Under the pieces are notes generated by a model. It did no database searches and was not told the DNA's origin. It saw nothing but the letters and a program-made list of their open reading frames with translations. From a virus, in IMG/VR virus record IMGVR_UViG_3300017963_000208, positions 1 to 64,000 of that record: a stretch of DNA of 64,000 nucleotides. One strand, given 5' to 3'. Both the position numbers and the translations under genes were made by a program. Shown one piece after another: positions 21,028 through 30,835 of the stretch (positions are counted from its first letter, which is position 1; the number at the start of each line of letters is the position of its first letter).

Positions 21028-22917
21028 ATGTCCTTTAATCTCGGTGTTCAAAACTATCCTGGTGGTTATCTAGGAGGGTTTGGATTTGGTACAGTAGGTA
21101 TCTATCTATATGAGGATATTTACTATCGCCAATGGATCACCGAAATTGCTTTAGCTTTTTATGAAGGCCGACAAGACGAGTTTGTTTGGCTTGATTTACT
21201 AAAGCAGTTTAGGAATCCTGAAAAGCAACAAATCCTACCTTTAAATCTCACTAAAGAGATTATTGATGAAACTGCCATTTTGTACCGAGAGCCACCTATT
21301 TACGTGGTCAAGAGTAGAAAAACTGGTAAACCTCTAAAGAATGACCAGAGACTCTGGGAACAAATTATGCAGGATTGCCGGTATCTTCAAACCATGGATA
21401 GAGTGGACAGATGGTGCAGGCTACTGGGCACAGTTCTCCTGAAGGTTTCATTCATTGATGAATCCACAGGGAAAGTGGTCGAGAAGAACGAGGGAGGAAA
21501 AGTTCAACTCGACGTACTCCATGGTGGAGTTTACGATGTTAAGTACATAGACAGCCCTTATTATATTTCTGAGCTTCTTATTGGCTTTGGTCAAGGATTC
21601 TTGGGATTTAATCGTGGTGCTGGTGGTATGGGACAAACTCGTAGAGGACCTTTGGGGCAGTTGACCGGAATTGGAGCCGGTGCAGTAGGTAAGATGGGGA
21701 ACTCCCAACATGGGCAGATTAGTACTATTTACTGGTCACCCACTTCTCATAAAGTCACTGGAGAAGATGGTGAAGATATGCATGATGGGCAAAACCCGTA
21801 TGGATGTATTCCCGCAGTTCCTTTCTTTAATGCTGACCCAGCTCACTACTATTTCTTACCTATTAATGAGCCTCTGGTTTATGCTAATCACGCCATTAAT
21901 ATGCGTATAACAGACCTTAACCACATAGCGAAGTTTCAATCTTTTGGTGTACCGGTTCTGTCGGGTGTAGAAAGAGGAACTTCTATACGTAGAGGAAGAC
22001 CTGTCGATGATTTCAACTTTTTTAGGGCAGGTTCTGCCACTCGTAGCCACGTTGGAGCTGTCGCCCGTTTTGGCCAAGGGGCTCAATTTCGGACTTTTGA
22101 TAACAGCTTCGGATTCTTCGCTGATGGTAATGCTGACGCTAACGCTGTAGGAGCTAGTATAGGTCCTGATACTGCAATAGCGGTTGGTGAGAAGGGTGAC
22201 TTCAAGTTCGCTAACCCCGATGCAGATATTACGGGGCTCGCTAAAACTATTCAACAATTACAAGACTGGGTAAGGGTTAGTCATGGACTAAATCCCAAAG
22301 GTGGGTCTTTTGACCAACCCCAAAAAGAATCTGGTTTTAGTAAGATGTTGGAGAAGATTGGCGTTATAGAAGAGAATGTTCGTCGCCAGAAGCTTTTTAT
22401 GGAGAGAGAACAACAGCTTTTTGACACTATCAAGAAGTTGTGGAATACTCACTATTCTTCTGGTAAGAACAGATTTGCAGAAGACGCCTACTTAGAAATC
22501 AATTATGTAGAACCACACTTTCCTACCGATCCTCTGACCAAGATAAATCTCCTTGAGGGGGAGAGAAAGATCATTGAGTCGGGAGACCGTAGAGCTATTC
22601 ATACCCTGTTCAAACACCTATCTGAAGATGAAATTACTCAAATGATTAATGACTATCATAAGGATAGAATGGAACAGATGGATAGAGAGATGCAGTTAAT
22701 GAAAAAACAAGCCTCGGCTATGGAAGCTATGGGCTTACAATATAACGCTTCAGAGACTGCTACTCAATATAATGCTTCCGTTAAAGCTAAAGGAGCAGAT
22801 CCTTCTGTATCGAGTCAAGATAATCGAACCAAACATGCTGTAGATAGTTCTAAGCAGAAAGGTAAGAATATGGATACTCGTAAACAGAAGAAAGAGGAGA
22901 GAGCGAAAAAGAAGTAA
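21028..22917 (+). CDS. Portal protein
   Basis: 629 aa. The position after terL and before scaffold and capsid fits. So does the body: YYRQWITEIALAFYEG, LTKEIIDETAILYREPP (the usual portal stretch ahead of the wing), a Gly-rich insertion at about 185-215, the helix QLQDWVRVSHGLNPKG, and a Lys/Glu-rich C-terminal helix. It forms the dodecameric ring at the head vertex through which DNA passes. The C-terminal 60 residues are Ala/Thr/Gln-rich, then basic. Confidence 0.85.
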   Translation: MSFNLGVQNYPGGYLGGFGFGTVGIYLYEDIYYRQWITEIALAFYEGRQDEFVWLDLLKQFRNPEKQQILPLNLTKEIIDETAILYREPPIYVVKSRKTGKPLKNDQRLWEQIMQDCRYLQTMDRVDRWCRLLGTVLLKVSFIDESTGKVVEKNEGGKVQLDVLHGGVYDVKYIDSPYYISELLIGFGQGFLGFNRGAGGMGQTRRGPLGQLTGIGAGAVGKMGNSQHGQISTIYWSPTSHKVTGEDGEDMHDGQNPYGCIPAVPFFNADPAHYYFLPINEPLVYANHAINMRITDLNHIAKFQSFGVPVLSGVERGTSIRRGRPVDDFNFFRAGSATRSHVGAVARFGQGAQFRTFDNSFGFFADGNADANAVGASIGPDTAIAVGEKGDFKFANPDADITGLAKTIQQLQDWVRVSHGLNPKGGSFDQPQKESGFSKMLEKIGVIEENVRRQKLFMEREQQLFDTIKKLWNTHYSSGKNRFAEDAYLEINYVEPHFPTDPLTKINLLEGERKIIESGDRRAIHTLFKHLSEDEITQMINDYHKDRMEQMDREMQLMKKQASAMEAMGLQYNASETATQYNASVKAKGADPSVSSQDNRTKHAVDSSKQKGKNMDTRKQKKEERAKKK

Positions 22918-22935
22918 TCGCTAAGGGAGGATCAC

Positions 22936-23262
22936 ATGGCTGTTACACACCAGCTAGTATTGGATACCTTACCGGCTACTTTTGCCGTAGACGAAGGCAC
23001 TGAAGATCAGATGATCAAGCTCCACAAAAAGTGGAAACAGAAAGTCTTCTATGGTAAGAGCAAGACCATAAGTATCCCTAATCCGGAAGATTTGCCTGTT
23101 GATGTCCGTCCTGAATCCATTATTGGTATTAGGGTGGTCAGAATTCCGGAGGATGAACAATTAAGACGACGGGCAATGCAAGACCCTAGATCCAGAATGT
23201 TCTTAGACAAAACTAATGAGTTTGAGGAGGGCATTGACTTACTGGATCAGGGTAGAAAATAA
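22936..23262 (+). CDS. Small head protein, unknown
   Basis: 108 aa with GGGAGG before ATG. Beta strands (SKTISIPNPEDLPVDVRPE, then IIGIRVVRIPEDEQ) are followed by a charged helical tail. Between portal and scaffold; the spot often holds a protease or head accessory, but no catalytic motif is visible. Confidence 0.6.
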   Translation: MAVTHQLVLDTLPATFAVDEGTEDQMIKLHKKWKQKVFYGKSKTISIPNPEDLPVDVRPESIIGIRVVRIPEDEQLRRRAMQDPRSRMFLDKTNEFEEGIDLLDQGRK

Positions 23263-23321
23263 ACCCGAGTAGACCTCGGTAAGGGTTAATTTTAACCAGG
23301 GTAGACCCCAAAGGAGGCGAT
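23263..23321 (+). promoter_or_regulatory. Leader with three short hairpins before the scaffold gene
   Basis: CCGAG-tagac-CTCGG, GGTTAA-tt-TTAACC and GGG-TAGA-CCC follow each other in 59 bases, then AAAGGAGG and the scaffold ATG. Each stem is short; a regulatory role is possible but weakly supported. Confidence 0.35.
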
Positions 23322-24206
23322 ATGCCAGATCTTCTTGACACTCTCGGAAAAGACGCTGAAGCTAAGGCTCAAGCATCTGATGATGCTGCTGCAGCAAAGG
23401 CTGATAATGATATGTTGGACGGAGACCCTAAAAAGGTCGATACAACTACGGTTGATCCTACTCCGCCCACAGACGAGGGTAAAAGCACAAAGAAAACCGA
23501 TGAACCAGCAGAGGACGATCCCTATAAGGATTGGACCCCAAAAGATTTTGAAAAAGCTCTTAAAGATGCTCGTAAGGATGCGGGAAAGTACCGCACCAAG
23601 GCTAAAGACCTTGAGGATCAAATGGATTCCAAATTAGAATCCAAGCTTAGAGAAATCGATGATAAATATGCTCCTCTCAAAAAGAAAGCCGATGAGTTGG
23701 ATAAACTTAAGGCTGAGCAAGAAGATAAAAAGAGGGACATGTCACAAAAGCTGGCTCACAGGGAATCTTTAATTCGTGAATTAGAAGAAAAACTGGAAGA
23801 AGCCAAAAACCTTTCTCACAAGGAGAAGGTAGCATTACAAGAAGAGCTTACAAAGACCAAGGGCGATCTGGAAGGTCATTTGGCCTACTACAGAGAGCAG
23901 CTTGACAAGGAGTTGGACGCAATTCCAGCTCAGTGGAAAGAAGTTGCAGACGCTATGGTGAAAGGCACAAGTGATACAAGAGAAGCTCTAGCTCTGATTC
24001 GTGATGCTAAAAATAAGAATTTCTTCGGAGATAAAAAGGTAGATGTCTACCACGGGGCTCCTAAAAAAGCTAGCGAAGGCGCTAGAATGAGTTCCACTCC
24101 ATCTGAAGACCAGAAGAAAGACATGAAGTCCAAAGATAAGATTAAAGCCGGTCTGAAAGGTCTAGTTTCCGAAGTAAAGACAACAAGAGGTAAGTTCGGT
24201 ATCTAA
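23322..24206 (+). CDS. Prohead scaffold protein
   Basis: 294 aa. An Ala/Asp-rich acidic N-terminus, a long Lys/Glu coiled coil (about residues 80-205, such as LEEKLEEAKNLSHKEKVALQ) and a basic C-terminal end (KSKDKIKAGLKGLVSEVKTT) that would bind the capsid protein. This composition and its place just before the major capsid gene are typical of phage scaffolds. Confidence 0.85.
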   Translation: MPDLLDTLGKDAEAKAQASDDAAAAKADNDMLDGDPKKVDTTTVDPTPPTDEGKSTKKTDEPAEDDPYKDWTPKDFEKALKDARKDAGKYRTKAKDLEDQMDSKLESKLREIDDKYAPLKKKADELDKLKAEQEDKKRDMSQKLAHRESLIRELEEKLEEAKNLSHKEKVALQEELTKTKGDLEGHLAYYREQLDKELDAIPAQWKEVADAMVKGTSDTREALALIRDAKNKNFFGDKKVDVYHGAPKKASEGARMSSTPSEDQKKDMKSKDKIKAGLKGLVSEVKTTRGKFGI

Positions 24207-24228
24207 CCTAGACAGAGGTAATTAATCA

Positions 24229-25596
24229 ATGGCACAAGTTGTTACTCTTTCCGAAGCTGCAAAACTTTCGAACAACCTTCTGGTCGAGGGCATTATCGAG
24301 GATATCGTAACGGTTGATGACTGGTATCAGTACCTTCCGTTCGTGGTGTTTGAAGGCTTAGCCTACACTTTCACCCGTGAAGCGACCCTCGCTAAAGCCG
24401 ATTTTGCGGCTCCTGGCACTTCCCTTGCTGCTACTAAGTTTCAAGGTGGTGCAACGTTCCAAAATGTGAACGTGAACCTAGCGGCCATCATTGGCGACAT
24501 CATTCTCGATGGTCAAATCGAGGATCAACTCAGCGACCATAATGATCAGCTTCAGGTGCAAATTTCTTCCAAAGCGAAGCAGATTGCACGTATCTATATG
24601 AACGCGATCATCAACGGTCGTAGAATTCCTGGTGGCGCTCTGACTCAGGCCAATAGTGGTCCTATCGGCATCGAAGCCAAATTCGACGGCATGAAGAGAA
24701 TTCTTGAAGCCGAAGCTGGCAACGTCGATGACGTCAACCATCCTTTCTATAACGCCGGTGCGTCTACTCAGACCTTGGCTCTCGTTGAAGATGATGCTTC
24801 GTCTTCGCGTGTTGGTCGTCCAGGTCGTGTGTTCTCACTTGAAGATTTGGACAATCTGATTGACCGTGTTACGGTTGGTCGTCCTGACTTCTTGATGATG
24901 AACGCTCGTGAGATTCGGACGCTGCGTGTCCTCTTAAGGAACACCGGTGGTGGTACGGATGCGTATCAAATCCAACAGCAGGGTCTTGGTAACATGAAGC
25001 CTATGCTTTATTATCAAGATATTCCTATTTTCCGGAATGACTTCATTTCGAAAGAAGACGGTGTCAACCTGGTTGATACTGGTGCTGTTGCGGCAGTTGG
25101 TGCTACGAGCATTACTACGGCTGAAGACTACAGTGTTGCCGTTCCCCAGGCTCTCCTGGATGGTATCGCTGCTGGTACGGCTGAAGTCCGTGTTCGTGAC
25201 GACGACGCTATCCTTCGTCGCTGGAAAGTTACGAATGCCACTGGAGCTAACCCTTCAGTGCTAACCGTGACGGCGACTGGGCAGTTCCTAGATGTCGAGA
25301 ACAACCGCGTGGAAAGCGTGTTGGCTCCTGACGACGCAGCCTTGAGTCTCGTGGCTGAAACCTATGAGATTTTTGAGAGAGCTGACGGCTCTACCGTTTA
25401 CGCTGGTAAATGGGGTGAGTACGAAGGCGTCGTGGGCTTTACATCCGCTCAAAACGCTGGTCTTAAGCTTGAGTATGTCGGTCCTCGTGAAGATGAGAAC
25501 GCCTATCAGTATCGCCTTAAATGGTACTGTGGTTTCGACCTTTACAACCGTCTCGCTCTTGCTAGGGCTAAAGACGTTCTGCCGCTGGGTGCTTAA
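24229..25596 (+). CDS. Major capsid protein
   Basis: 455 aa. It follows the scaffold gene and has HK97-type features: an extended N-arm, FTREATLAKADFAAPGTS, the QISSKAKQIARIYMNAIING spine helix, NAREIRTLRVLLRNTGG and a late YRLKWYCGFDLYNRLALARA segment. An insertion with beta strands (about 285-385) may be a surface domain. Codon use is markedly CGT/GGT-rich compared with the AGA-rich genes around it, as expected for the most abundant virion protein. Confidence 0.9.
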   Translation: MAQVVTLSEAAKLSNNLLVEGIIEDIVTVDDWYQYLPFVVFEGLAYTFTREATLAKADFAAPGTSLAATKFQGGATFQNVNVNLAAIIGDIILDGQIEDQLSDHNDQLQVQISSKAKQIARIYMNAIINGRRIPGGALTQANSGPIGIEAKFDGMKRILEAEAGNVDDVNHPFYNAGASTQTLALVEDDASSSRVGRPGRVFSLEDLDNLIDRVTVGRPDFLMMNAREIRTLRVLLRNTGGGTDAYQIQQQGLGNMKPMLYYQDIPIFRNDFISKEDGVNLVDTGAVAAVGATSITTAEDYSVAVPQALLDGIAAGTAEVRVRDDDAILRRWKVTNATGANPSVLTVTATGQFLDVENNRVESVLAPDDAALSLVAETYEIFERADGSTVYAGKWGEYEGVVGFTSAQNAGLKLEYVGPREDENAYQYRLKWYCGFDLYNRLALARAKDVLPLGA

Positions 25597-25618
25597 TCTA
25601 GCGTAGAAATTATAGTAC

Positions 25619-25649
25619 GGGCGGGGCATTAAGCCCCGTCCCTACTTTT
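25619..25649 (+). terminator. Terminator or attenuator after the capsid gene
   Basis: GGGCGGGGC pairs with GCCCCGTCCC (one bulge) across ATTAA, followed by TACTTTT. It would end or reduce transcription after the capsid gene, or protect the 3' end of its mRNA. Confidence 0.7.
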
Positions 25650-25664
25650 CCTTGAGGAGGGAAA

Positions 25665-26300
25665 ATGTACTGGAATCGCAAGGTTACAGACAATGAATAT
25701 ATTGTCGTGAAGCATCCTTTGCGGGATTCTTCAAATACCTATTATCATGGAATCAAATTTACTAGAGGCTTTGCGGTCATAGTAAAAAATTCCAAAAGTC
25801 ATCAGTTTATCAAAACTGCTCCGTTTCTAAGAAATCATAAAGTATTCGATTTAACCTACCTAAAAAACATCTTCAGACTTAAAGAAATCGAGATGATCTA
25901 TGGTAAGGATGTTTACTGGCATTATTTAAAAGCCATAGGTCTCCATGCAAACGAATTACCCACTGAGAAAACGGAGGTCACACCACAAGACGAAGTAATT
26001 ACACAAGAAGAACAGCCAGTTACAGAGGCTCTCGTAGAGGAACCTGTATCTGAACTGTCAGGTTTGGGTGATGACGACGCTCCTCAATATATACTTGAGG
26101 AAAAAGAAGAGGAAGAGGAACCTCTTAATCTAGAAGAACTTACACCAGAACAAAGAGCTGAAGCTCATAAAACTCTGGGGCTTTGTTCATATATCCGTAA
26201 AAAAGACGGAAAAGTGTGTGACAACAAGGCGTTAAAAAGTAGCCCAGCAGGTTACTGTTTCGCCCATGTTAGGTTTGATCCTGAAAAGAGGAAGAAATAG
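25665..26300 (+). CDS. Head-region protein with a C-terminal zinc site
   Basis: 211 aa. The N-terminal half (1-95) is alpha/beta; residues 100-165 are very acidic and probably disordered. The end holds LCSYIRKKDGKVC and SSPAGYCFAHV, a C-x9-C-x12-C-x2-H zinc finger. SD GAGGAGGG. It follows the capsid gene; a head completion or capsid-associated role is inferred from position. Confidence 0.65.
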   Translation: MYWNRKVTDNEYIVVKHPLRDSSNTYYHGIKFTRGFAVIVKNSKSHQFIKTAPFLRNHKVFDLTYLKNIFRLKEIEMIYGKDVYWHYLKAIGLHANELPTEKTEVTPQDEVITQEEQPVTEALVEEPVSELSGLGDDDAPQYILEEKEEEEEPLNLEELTPEQRAEAHKTLGLCSYIRKKDGKVCDNKALKSSPAGYCFAHVRFDPEKRKK

Positions 26301-26309
26301 GGAGGAATT

Positions 26310-26645
26310 ATGGGTCTTTTAAGATTAGACAGACAACGTCTAGAAATTAATATGATTTTGGGTGTACTAGAAGAGTATAAACCCACAGCTCAGGTGAAAC
26401 GTCTCCAAAAACGTTTAGAAGGTCTTCGTAAGAAGTATTCAGATGCTATGGAAGTTTTCCGTAAGGTAACTCAAGACGAAATATCTCCAGAGCTGAACTC
26501 TATTGAAGAAGAAGTTAACGAAATTAATAATACAGCTTATCCGGAATTAGCTCAATTACAACAAGGTGATGTTGTAGAACCCCTTAAAATCAAAAAAGAT
26601 AAGCCTAAATCCAAAAAGAAAGCTACCAAAAAAGCTAAGAAATAA
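26310..26645 (+). CDS. Coiled-coil protein, unknown
   Basis: 111 aa, mostly helix (VKRLQKRLEGLRKKYSDAME, then SPELNSIEEEVNEINN), with a lysine-rich C-terminal tail (KKDKPKSKKKATKKAKK). SD GGGAGG. It is placed before the probable head-fibre genes; it may be a fibre-assembly or trimerisation factor, by inference. Confidence 0.6.
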   Translation: MGLLRLDRQRLEINMILGVLEEYKPTAQVKRLQKRLEGLRKKYSDAMEVFRKVTQDEISPELNSIEEEVNEINNTAYPELAQLQQGDVVEPLKIKKDKPKSKKKATKKAKK

Positions 26646-26653
26646 GGGACTCC

Positions 26654-27391
26654 ATGGGCGCTAAAGGCAGTACAGGAGCAGGAATTCAACACACGTCTAA
26701 AGGACCTACCCAAGGTGTCTCTATAGTTGGACCTAATGGGCGACCCGTAGATGTGCTTATAGACGGAGATGGTAAAGTACGTCTCCTGGTTGATGCTAAT
26801 GTAACTGTTGAGAATGCTACAATAAATGTAGATTTAGACTCTGAAGACGGCGATAACGTCGCTATAGGCAATCTATCTAATTCCGATAAACTTTTTGTGC
26901 ATTCTGATGGCACTGTCAGCATTCGTTTACTAGATGAAGCTGGTGCTGCTTTTTCTGCTCTCAACCCCCTTCATACTGAAATAGTTATCCCCGCTGGGGG
27001 CTTAGAGGTAAAATTAGAAGCCTCTAGTGGAGATACTGTAGCTGTTTCAGGTCACCAAACACAAATATACGCTGAGAACGAAGTAACTATCAATGCAGGA
27101 GGGAGTTATACCAACGTTCTAACGTATGTAGTTCCATTTAATGATACATACATAGCCTTTGCAGAGATTACTGGTCCAGTAGACTCTGTGGTTCGTATGA
27201 GACTAAATGGAGTAACTATTAGAAAGAAGCATCTTACGGCTGGGTCTCCAAATGTGGAATTTCCTTTCTTGGAGCCTAGACGGTTAGCTTCTGGGCAAAC
27301 CTTAACCATAGACGTAAAACCTGATAAGACTCCTCCGGCATTTCTGTCTGGAGTGGAATTTTTTGCATCTATTCAGGGGTTTAGGGATTAG
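26654..27391 (+). CDS. Probable head fibre or decoration protein 1
   Basis: 245 aa. The N-terminal half repeats short strands (VRLLVDANVTVENATINVDL; DNVAIGNLSNSDKLFVHSDG; TVSIRLLDEAG), the DG-x-VxVRL repeat also seen in the next two genes. The C-terminal 95 residues form a jelly-roll-like domain (DTYIAFAEITGPVDSVVRMR). The position between capsid and neck genes suggests fibres on the head, by inference. Confidence 0.65.
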   Translation: MGAKGSTGAGIQHTSKGPTQGVSIVGPNGRPVDVLIDGDGKVRLLVDANVTVENATINVDLDSEDGDNVAIGNLSNSDKLFVHSDGTVSIRLLDEAGAAFSALNPLHTEIVIPAGGLEVKLEASSGDTVAVSGHQTQIYAENEVTINAGGSYTNVLTYVVPFNDTYIAFAEITGPVDSVVRMRLNGVTIRKKHLTAGSPNVEFPFLEPRRLASGQTLTIDVKPDKTPPAFLSGVEFFASIQGFRD

Positions 27392-27450
27392 GCATCTGGG
27401 AGGATTGGAATCAAGCTCAATGACTATTCATACTGATTCAGGAGAAATAA

Positions 27451-28518
27451 ATGGCTGATTTCAATCAATTTGGAAATCTAGTAGGTGAACATCTCACCTC
27501 CTTGCCAACCCTATCTAACGGAGAAAAACGGTCTGTACAACTAGACTCATCTGGCCGGCTAATTGTAGCTGGTAATTTTGATGTTAATCTAGACCATACG
27601 GCTGGGGACTCCGTTCAGGTAGGTGACGGTACAGATGTACTTGCCATCTTTGCTGATGGTTCTATAACAGTTCGTCTTAGCGACGGTACTAATACGGCGG
27701 TGGTGGACGGTTCTGGTAACCTCCAAGTCGTGGAAACCAATAGTGCTGATATTTTAACCTCTTTACAGCTCTTAGATGATGCTGTATTTTCTGTTAGTGA
27801 CGTGGCTGGTGCCACGGATGCGGGTATACAGGCTTTAGCCGTTAGAGATGATGCTCTAGGTACCCTGACAGAAGTTGATGGAGACTATACCCGTCTTCGT
27901 ACTAACGACCGTGGTGCTTTGTGGATAGTTCCAGACGGCGACGTTAATGTTACCGCCACAGACTTAGATATTAGGAGCTTAACTGACGCTTCCGATAGTG
28001 TGTCTATTGGAGATGGTACAGATACTCTAGGCATCGAAGCTGATGGGTCAATTCTAGTTCGCTTGTATGACAGTGGTGGTACTGGCTTAACTAGTACCTT
28101 AGTTGGTGCTGACCAAGCACTAGATGTTAACGTTGTCTCCACAGTTGATGGAACCTCTGGCACAGAGACAGATACAGTTTCTGATGGAGGAGATGATGGT
28201 CTCATAGCTATGACGGGAGGCGTAGATACTCTGATTAGCCTTGCTGTCGGAGCTGGTACTACCTACCACATCTCTGCTTTTCAGTGGGCAGCTAGTGAAC
28301 AAGCTGACTTTAGATTAGAGGTCAGAGATAGTGGGGCTCTAACAGAGACTATTAGAAGGAGTTTAAACTCTGGTGCTACTCCTAGTGGAGAATATACTTT
28401 CCCCACAGAAATAGAAGTAGCTGGAGCTGCTAACCGAACCTTAGAGGTTAGAGTAAGAAATGCAGGTGGGGACGCTTCAGGTCTCGCACATGCAGCTATC
28501 AATGGATTTACTACTTAA
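27451..28518 (+). CDS. Probable head fibre or decoration protein 2
   Basis: 355 aa. At least two clear copies of the repeat DSVxIGDGTDxLxIxADGSIxVRL occur, at about residues 55-75 and 182-205, the second introduced by TDLDIRSLTDAS. A compact C-terminal beta domain (TYHISAFQWAASEQADFRLE, ending in AINGFTT) probably caps a trimeric fibre. Confidence 0.65.
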   Translation: MADFNQFGNLVGEHLTSLPTLSNGEKRSVQLDSSGRLIVAGNFDVNLDHTAGDSVQVGDGTDVLAIFADGSITVRLSDGTNTAVVDGSGNLQVVETNSADILTSLQLLDDAVFSVSDVAGATDAGIQALAVRDDALGTLTEVDGDYTRLRTNDRGALWIVPDGDVNVTATDLDIRSLTDASDSVSIGDGTDTLGIEADGSILVRLYDSGGTGLTSTLVGADQALDVNVVSTVDGTSGTETDTVSDGGDDGLIAMTGGVDTLISLAVGAGTTYHISAFQWAASEQADFRLEVRDSGALTETIRRSLNSGATPSGEYTFPTEIEVAGAANRTLEVRVRNAGGDASGLAHAAINGFTT

Positions 28519-28531
28519 TATAGTGTAATTT

Positions 28532-29788
28532 ATGGCAGATTTCGGTCCTACTGAACAAGAAGTAAAAAATGTAATTAATTCTGAAGAGAATTATTCAGTC
28601 ATTATTGACGGAACGACTCCTACCTATAAGGCTGTAGTAGATTCCACCGGGGCGTTGAAAGTGTTTGGCGCTGGTGGGGGAGAGCAGTATGTCGATGGCA
28701 CGGCTGATACTGGAGCCGAAAAGGGTAATATAGCTTTAGGTAGTGATGGAAGTAACTTTTATTACCTCTTGACTAATAATCTTGGTAGGCTTCAGGTAGA
28801 CGTAATTGGGGGCGGTGGAACTTCGGGACAGCTAGTTACTGACGCCCAAGCTGTTGCCCCAGGAGATGTAGGTCGTATTTTTGCTGGCTCAGACGGATCT
28901 AATTATAGACATGTGTCGGTAGACAGTTCAGGACAGTTACAAATTGACGTGCTTACCTTACCCGCAGACGTGGATATTAGGGATTTAGATTCCGCCCAAG
29001 ATTCAGTAGCTGCTGTGCAGAGTGGTACATGGACGGTTCAGCAGGGTACTCCTCCTTGGACAGTTTCTGCTACAGATCTAGACATAAGAGATCTGAGCCA
29101 TACCCAAGATAGTATCAGAATTGGAGATGGGACCAATCTGGTAGACGTACTGAATGATGCTGGAACATACAGACTTCAAGTAGCAGCTAAAATAGAAGCT
29201 GGTGGGGCTTCTCAAGATGTACATCCAATAGATACAAATGGAGTTGACTTAGATGTAGCACTAGATACTGCAAGACCGGCTAATACTAGAGCATTTATAT
29301 TTTCTGGTTTAGACGAATCAGATATTGTCAGGGTTCCCAGTATTACGGTTGATGCAGAAGACGGCAAACACCGTGTAGAAATTGTTGGCAAAGTATCTAC
29401 TAGTCCCCCAGAAGCACCCGCTGCAACTACACCAGTAACAATAGATGGAAGTAGTCCTCTATCTTTATCTGGTACAGATACGGAAGATTGGATTATCCCC
29501 AATGGAGAAACTTTTACCATGTCACAATTGACAGCGGGCTCAGAAGGAGATCCAACGGAGAAGGGTTCTAAAGTCGAGGTACTATATGTAGACGCAGCCT
29601 CTGTAGAGCATCTAATTAGTCGAGTCTATTTAACTGGTTTTACTACAGAAATTTATCCAAATACATCCCAAGCAAGAGATGGAACAGTGATGACAGGGAA
29701 TGGTACAACCACATTAATTAGGATTTATCGTGAGCACTTCGGTGGTGGTACTAGAGAACTCGATGCTGTAGTGAGAGGATACTACTAA
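28532..29788 (+). CDS. Probable head fibre or decoration protein 3
   Basis: 418 aa. Repeats of the type DLDIRDLSHTQDSIRIGDGT and DVDIRDLDSAQDS lie at about 148-215. From about residue 300 the IPNGET domain (DWIIPNGETFTMSQLTAGSE) begins, which recurs in the next two genes and ends here in GGGTRELDAVVRGYY. The repeats are common in fibre-like phage proteins. Confidence 0.65.
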   Translation: MADFGPTEQEVKNVINSEENYSVIIDGTTPTYKAVVDSTGALKVFGAGGGEQYVDGTADTGAEKGNIALGSDGSNFYYLLTNNLGRLQVDVIGGGGTSGQLVTDAQAVAPGDVGRIFAGSDGSNYRHVSVDSSGQLQIDVLTLPADVDIRDLDSAQDSVAAVQSGTWTVQQGTPPWTVSATDLDIRDLSHTQDSIRIGDGTNLVDVLNDAGTYRLQVAAKIEAGGASQDVHPIDTNGVDLDVALDTARPANTRAFIFSGLDESDIVRVPSITVDAEDGKHRVEIVGKVSTSPPEAPAATTPVTIDGSSPLSLSGTDTEDWIIPNGETFTMSQLTAGSEGDPTEKGSKVEVLYVDAASVEHLISRVYLTGFTTEIYPNTSQARDGTVMTGNGTTTLIRIYREHFGGGTRELDAVVRGYY

Positions 29789-30513
29789 TGTCATTCTTAG
29801 GTAAACTAGAAAAATCATGGGCAGACCTAAAGGCTTTAGTTTCCGCTAAAGAGATTGAATTCCAATACCACGAAACTACTGAGAAGTATTTTATATTTGC
29901 CTTTGAAAATTCTCTAGTATATTTTGTAGATATACATAAAGCCGGGTACGAGCCCGCAGGCATCAATATTTCACAAAATACTGCCGACAGAACAGATTTT
30001 GAAAATAATTATAAAGCCTCGGCTAATGGCAAAATAACTCTTAAAGTAATTACGGAACAGGCTAGTGGGTCTCATACAGAAATAGTTATTCGGGATAAGG
30101 ATAATTCTAACTATAAGGCTTCTGTGAGCGCCGCTGGTAGATTGTTAGTATCTCAGGAACCTCCGGAAGCTCCTCCTGGAACTACAGAAATAAGTGTGAC
30201 AGAATATAATAATATGTCTGGCACAGATACAGATTACTATACCATACCTAATGGGGAAACTGTAGTTATCCAACGCTTATCTGGAAGTTCAGAGGAAGCC
30301 AACGGTGGTTGCGCCATTGAATTGTGGTATGATTCCAACGGTAACGGGAATGGTATGACCATTATAGATGTTATACATGTTAATGCTTCTAGTGATCAAC
30401 ATGATTTGAGTTTTACCGTTGAAGGAAATGGGACCAGGAGAATTGCTTTGAGACGGAGGCGATTGGGAGGTGGTTCCGCAGAAATCTTTGGTCGCTGGGA
30501 GGGATACTATTAA
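29788..30513 (+). CDS. Fibre-cassette protein with IPNGET domain
   Basis: 241 aa. The N-terminal 110 residues differ from its neighbours; the C-terminal part (DYYTIPNGETVVIQRLSGSS, ending GGGSAEIFGRWEGYY) matches the end of the preceding protein. Its start ATG overlaps the stop of the gene before, and it runs directly into the next. Confidence 0.65.
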   Translation: MSFLGKLEKSWADLKALVSAKEIEFQYHETTEKYFIFAFENSLVYFVDIHKAGYEPAGINISQNTADRTDFENNYKASANGKITLKVITEQASGSHTEIVIRDKDNSNYKASVSAAGRLLVSQEPPEAPPGTTEISVTEYNNMSGTDTDYYTIPNGETVVIQRLSGSSEEANGGCAIELWYDSNGNGNGMTIIDVIHVNASSDQHDLSFTVEGNGTRRIALRRRRLGGGSAEIFGRWEGYY

Positions 30514-30833
30514 TGGAAGTTTTACACAAGTACTACTACAAGGAAGTATCCTCTAATACTGAAGACTCTCAAGAGTTTGTGATTCCAGACGGAGAAACGT
30601 GGGAAATTACTCGGTGGAATGGTTCTGCTAACGCTTATCGAGAAACGCACGTTTGTGTTATATGGGACTATGATGGAACACAGGAACTCATAGCCATTAC
30701 CTATAATTCAGAAAAACGAGATATATTGAGAACATTTACCGGTGATGGTACGAAAAAAATGGCCATTGTTTTGGTTAATGATTCCCCAAACGCAGAACGT
30801 TTAGGGGCAGAATTTGATTATAAGGTACTATAA
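30513..30833 (+). CDS. Stand-alone IPNGET-like domain
   Basis: 106 aa, essentially only the C-terminal domain of the two previous proteins: SQEFVIPDGETWEITRWNGS and the late TGDGTKKMAIVLVNDSPNAE. It could cap or vary the fibre, or be a duplicated copy under divergence. Confidence 0.6.
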   Translation: MEVLHKYYYKEVSSNTEDSQEFVIPDGETWEITRWNGSANAYRETHVCVIWDYDGTQELIAITYNSEKRDILRTFTGDGTKKMAIVLVNDSPNAERLGAEFDYKVL

Positions 30834-30835
30834 TC

